Positions 60,110-60,172 of a DNA stretch of 60,172 bases are shown here, piece after piece. The number at the start of each line of letters is the position of its first letter. Position 1 is the stretch's first letter. Position numbers and translations under genes: made by a program. The DNA is taken from NCBI GenBank assembly GCA_002794465.1, contig MTSL01000112.1, forward strand, positions 1 through 60,172, in the 5' to 3' direction. The DNA is from Paramicrosporidium saccamoebae. Its lineage: Eukaryota > Rozellomycota. Under the pieces are notes generated by a model. That model had not been told where the DNA came from, made no database searches, and saw only the letters and a list, made by a program, of their open reading frames with translations.

Positions 60110-60172
60110 GTATTGTATACTCGTAGTTTTATCGTAGTAGCTAACACACAATATGAGATTTGTAATCCATGT

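Overview
The window is nuclear DNA from a compact eukaryotic genome. About 50 genes fit in 60 kb. Proteins are eukaryotic (WD40 Gbeta, NDC80, importin, TFIIH p44, RIO1, ribosomal eS1). Genes are split by about 36 very short introns (27-39 nt in my reconstructions, GT...CTAAY/CTGAY...AG, one GC-AG) and sit on both strands with tiny intergenic spaces. PXMP4, a free-standing fungal-type cytochrome b5, GID5/ARMC8 and a Gbeta ending in ...KIWA point to an opisthokont, probably an early-diverging fungus or a rozellid/microsporidian-related parasite that keeps mitochondria (QCR8, NDUFA4-like, ETF-alpha, BCKDH-beta, uL22m, PARL) and peroxisomes. This placement is inference; the lineage is not proven by anything I can compute.

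Layout. 0-5 kb: TFIIIC-like WD40 protein, DPH3, UTP13. 4.7-7.6 kb: an intact cytochrome b5 gene and its decayed copy, as direct repeats around an orphan secreted-protein gene. 7.6-15.2 kb: GID5/ARMC8, XPC/Rad4, TFIIH p44, AK6, a YqgF-fold protein, CDC123. 15.3-16.1 kb: a bacterial-type GNAT acetyltransferase, apparently broken. 16-30 kb: Ran-binding protein, histidine phosphatase, RRM protein, STMP1-like microprotein, tRNA-Glu(UUC), NDUFA4-like, XRCC3-like recombinase, orphan membrane protein, MRG15/Eaf3, TRAPPC10, BCKDHB, QCR8, PARL rhomboid, NDC80. 31-39 kb: TRM8, DGAT1, orphan, importin-5, Gbeta. 39-50 kb: eS1, orphan secreted protein, small membrane protein, PPP1R11/YPI1, uL22m, YOS1, VPS25, TRM3-type methyltransferase, DDX11/CHL1, EXS-domain protein, PXMP4. 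50-60 kb: ETFA, RIO1, DPH6, dUTPase, KRI1, PIAS/SIZ SUMO ligase, and a protein kinase with a signal peptide.

The genes are mostly single-copy housekeeping genes, not a pathway cluster. Themes are ribosome biogenesis (UTP13, RIO1, KRI1, AK6), diphthamide (DPH3, DPH6), tRNA methylation (TRM8, TRM3), nucleotide excision repair/TFIIH (XPC, SSL1), mitochondrial function and early secretion (TRAPPC10, YOS1, EXS). The lineage-specific content is in the repeat-rich spacers: two interspersed repeat families (called R1 and R2 here), and two orphan secreted-protein genes each bracketed by copies of one of them.

Several genes were recovered only by joining short exons by eye (DPH3, CYB5, STMP1, NDUFA4-like, YOS1, VPS25, PXMP4, the N-termini of TRM8, TRAPPC10, DPH6, MRG15 and eS1). 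In each case the joined frame stays open and the total length is a multiple of three. No RNA evidence is available here.
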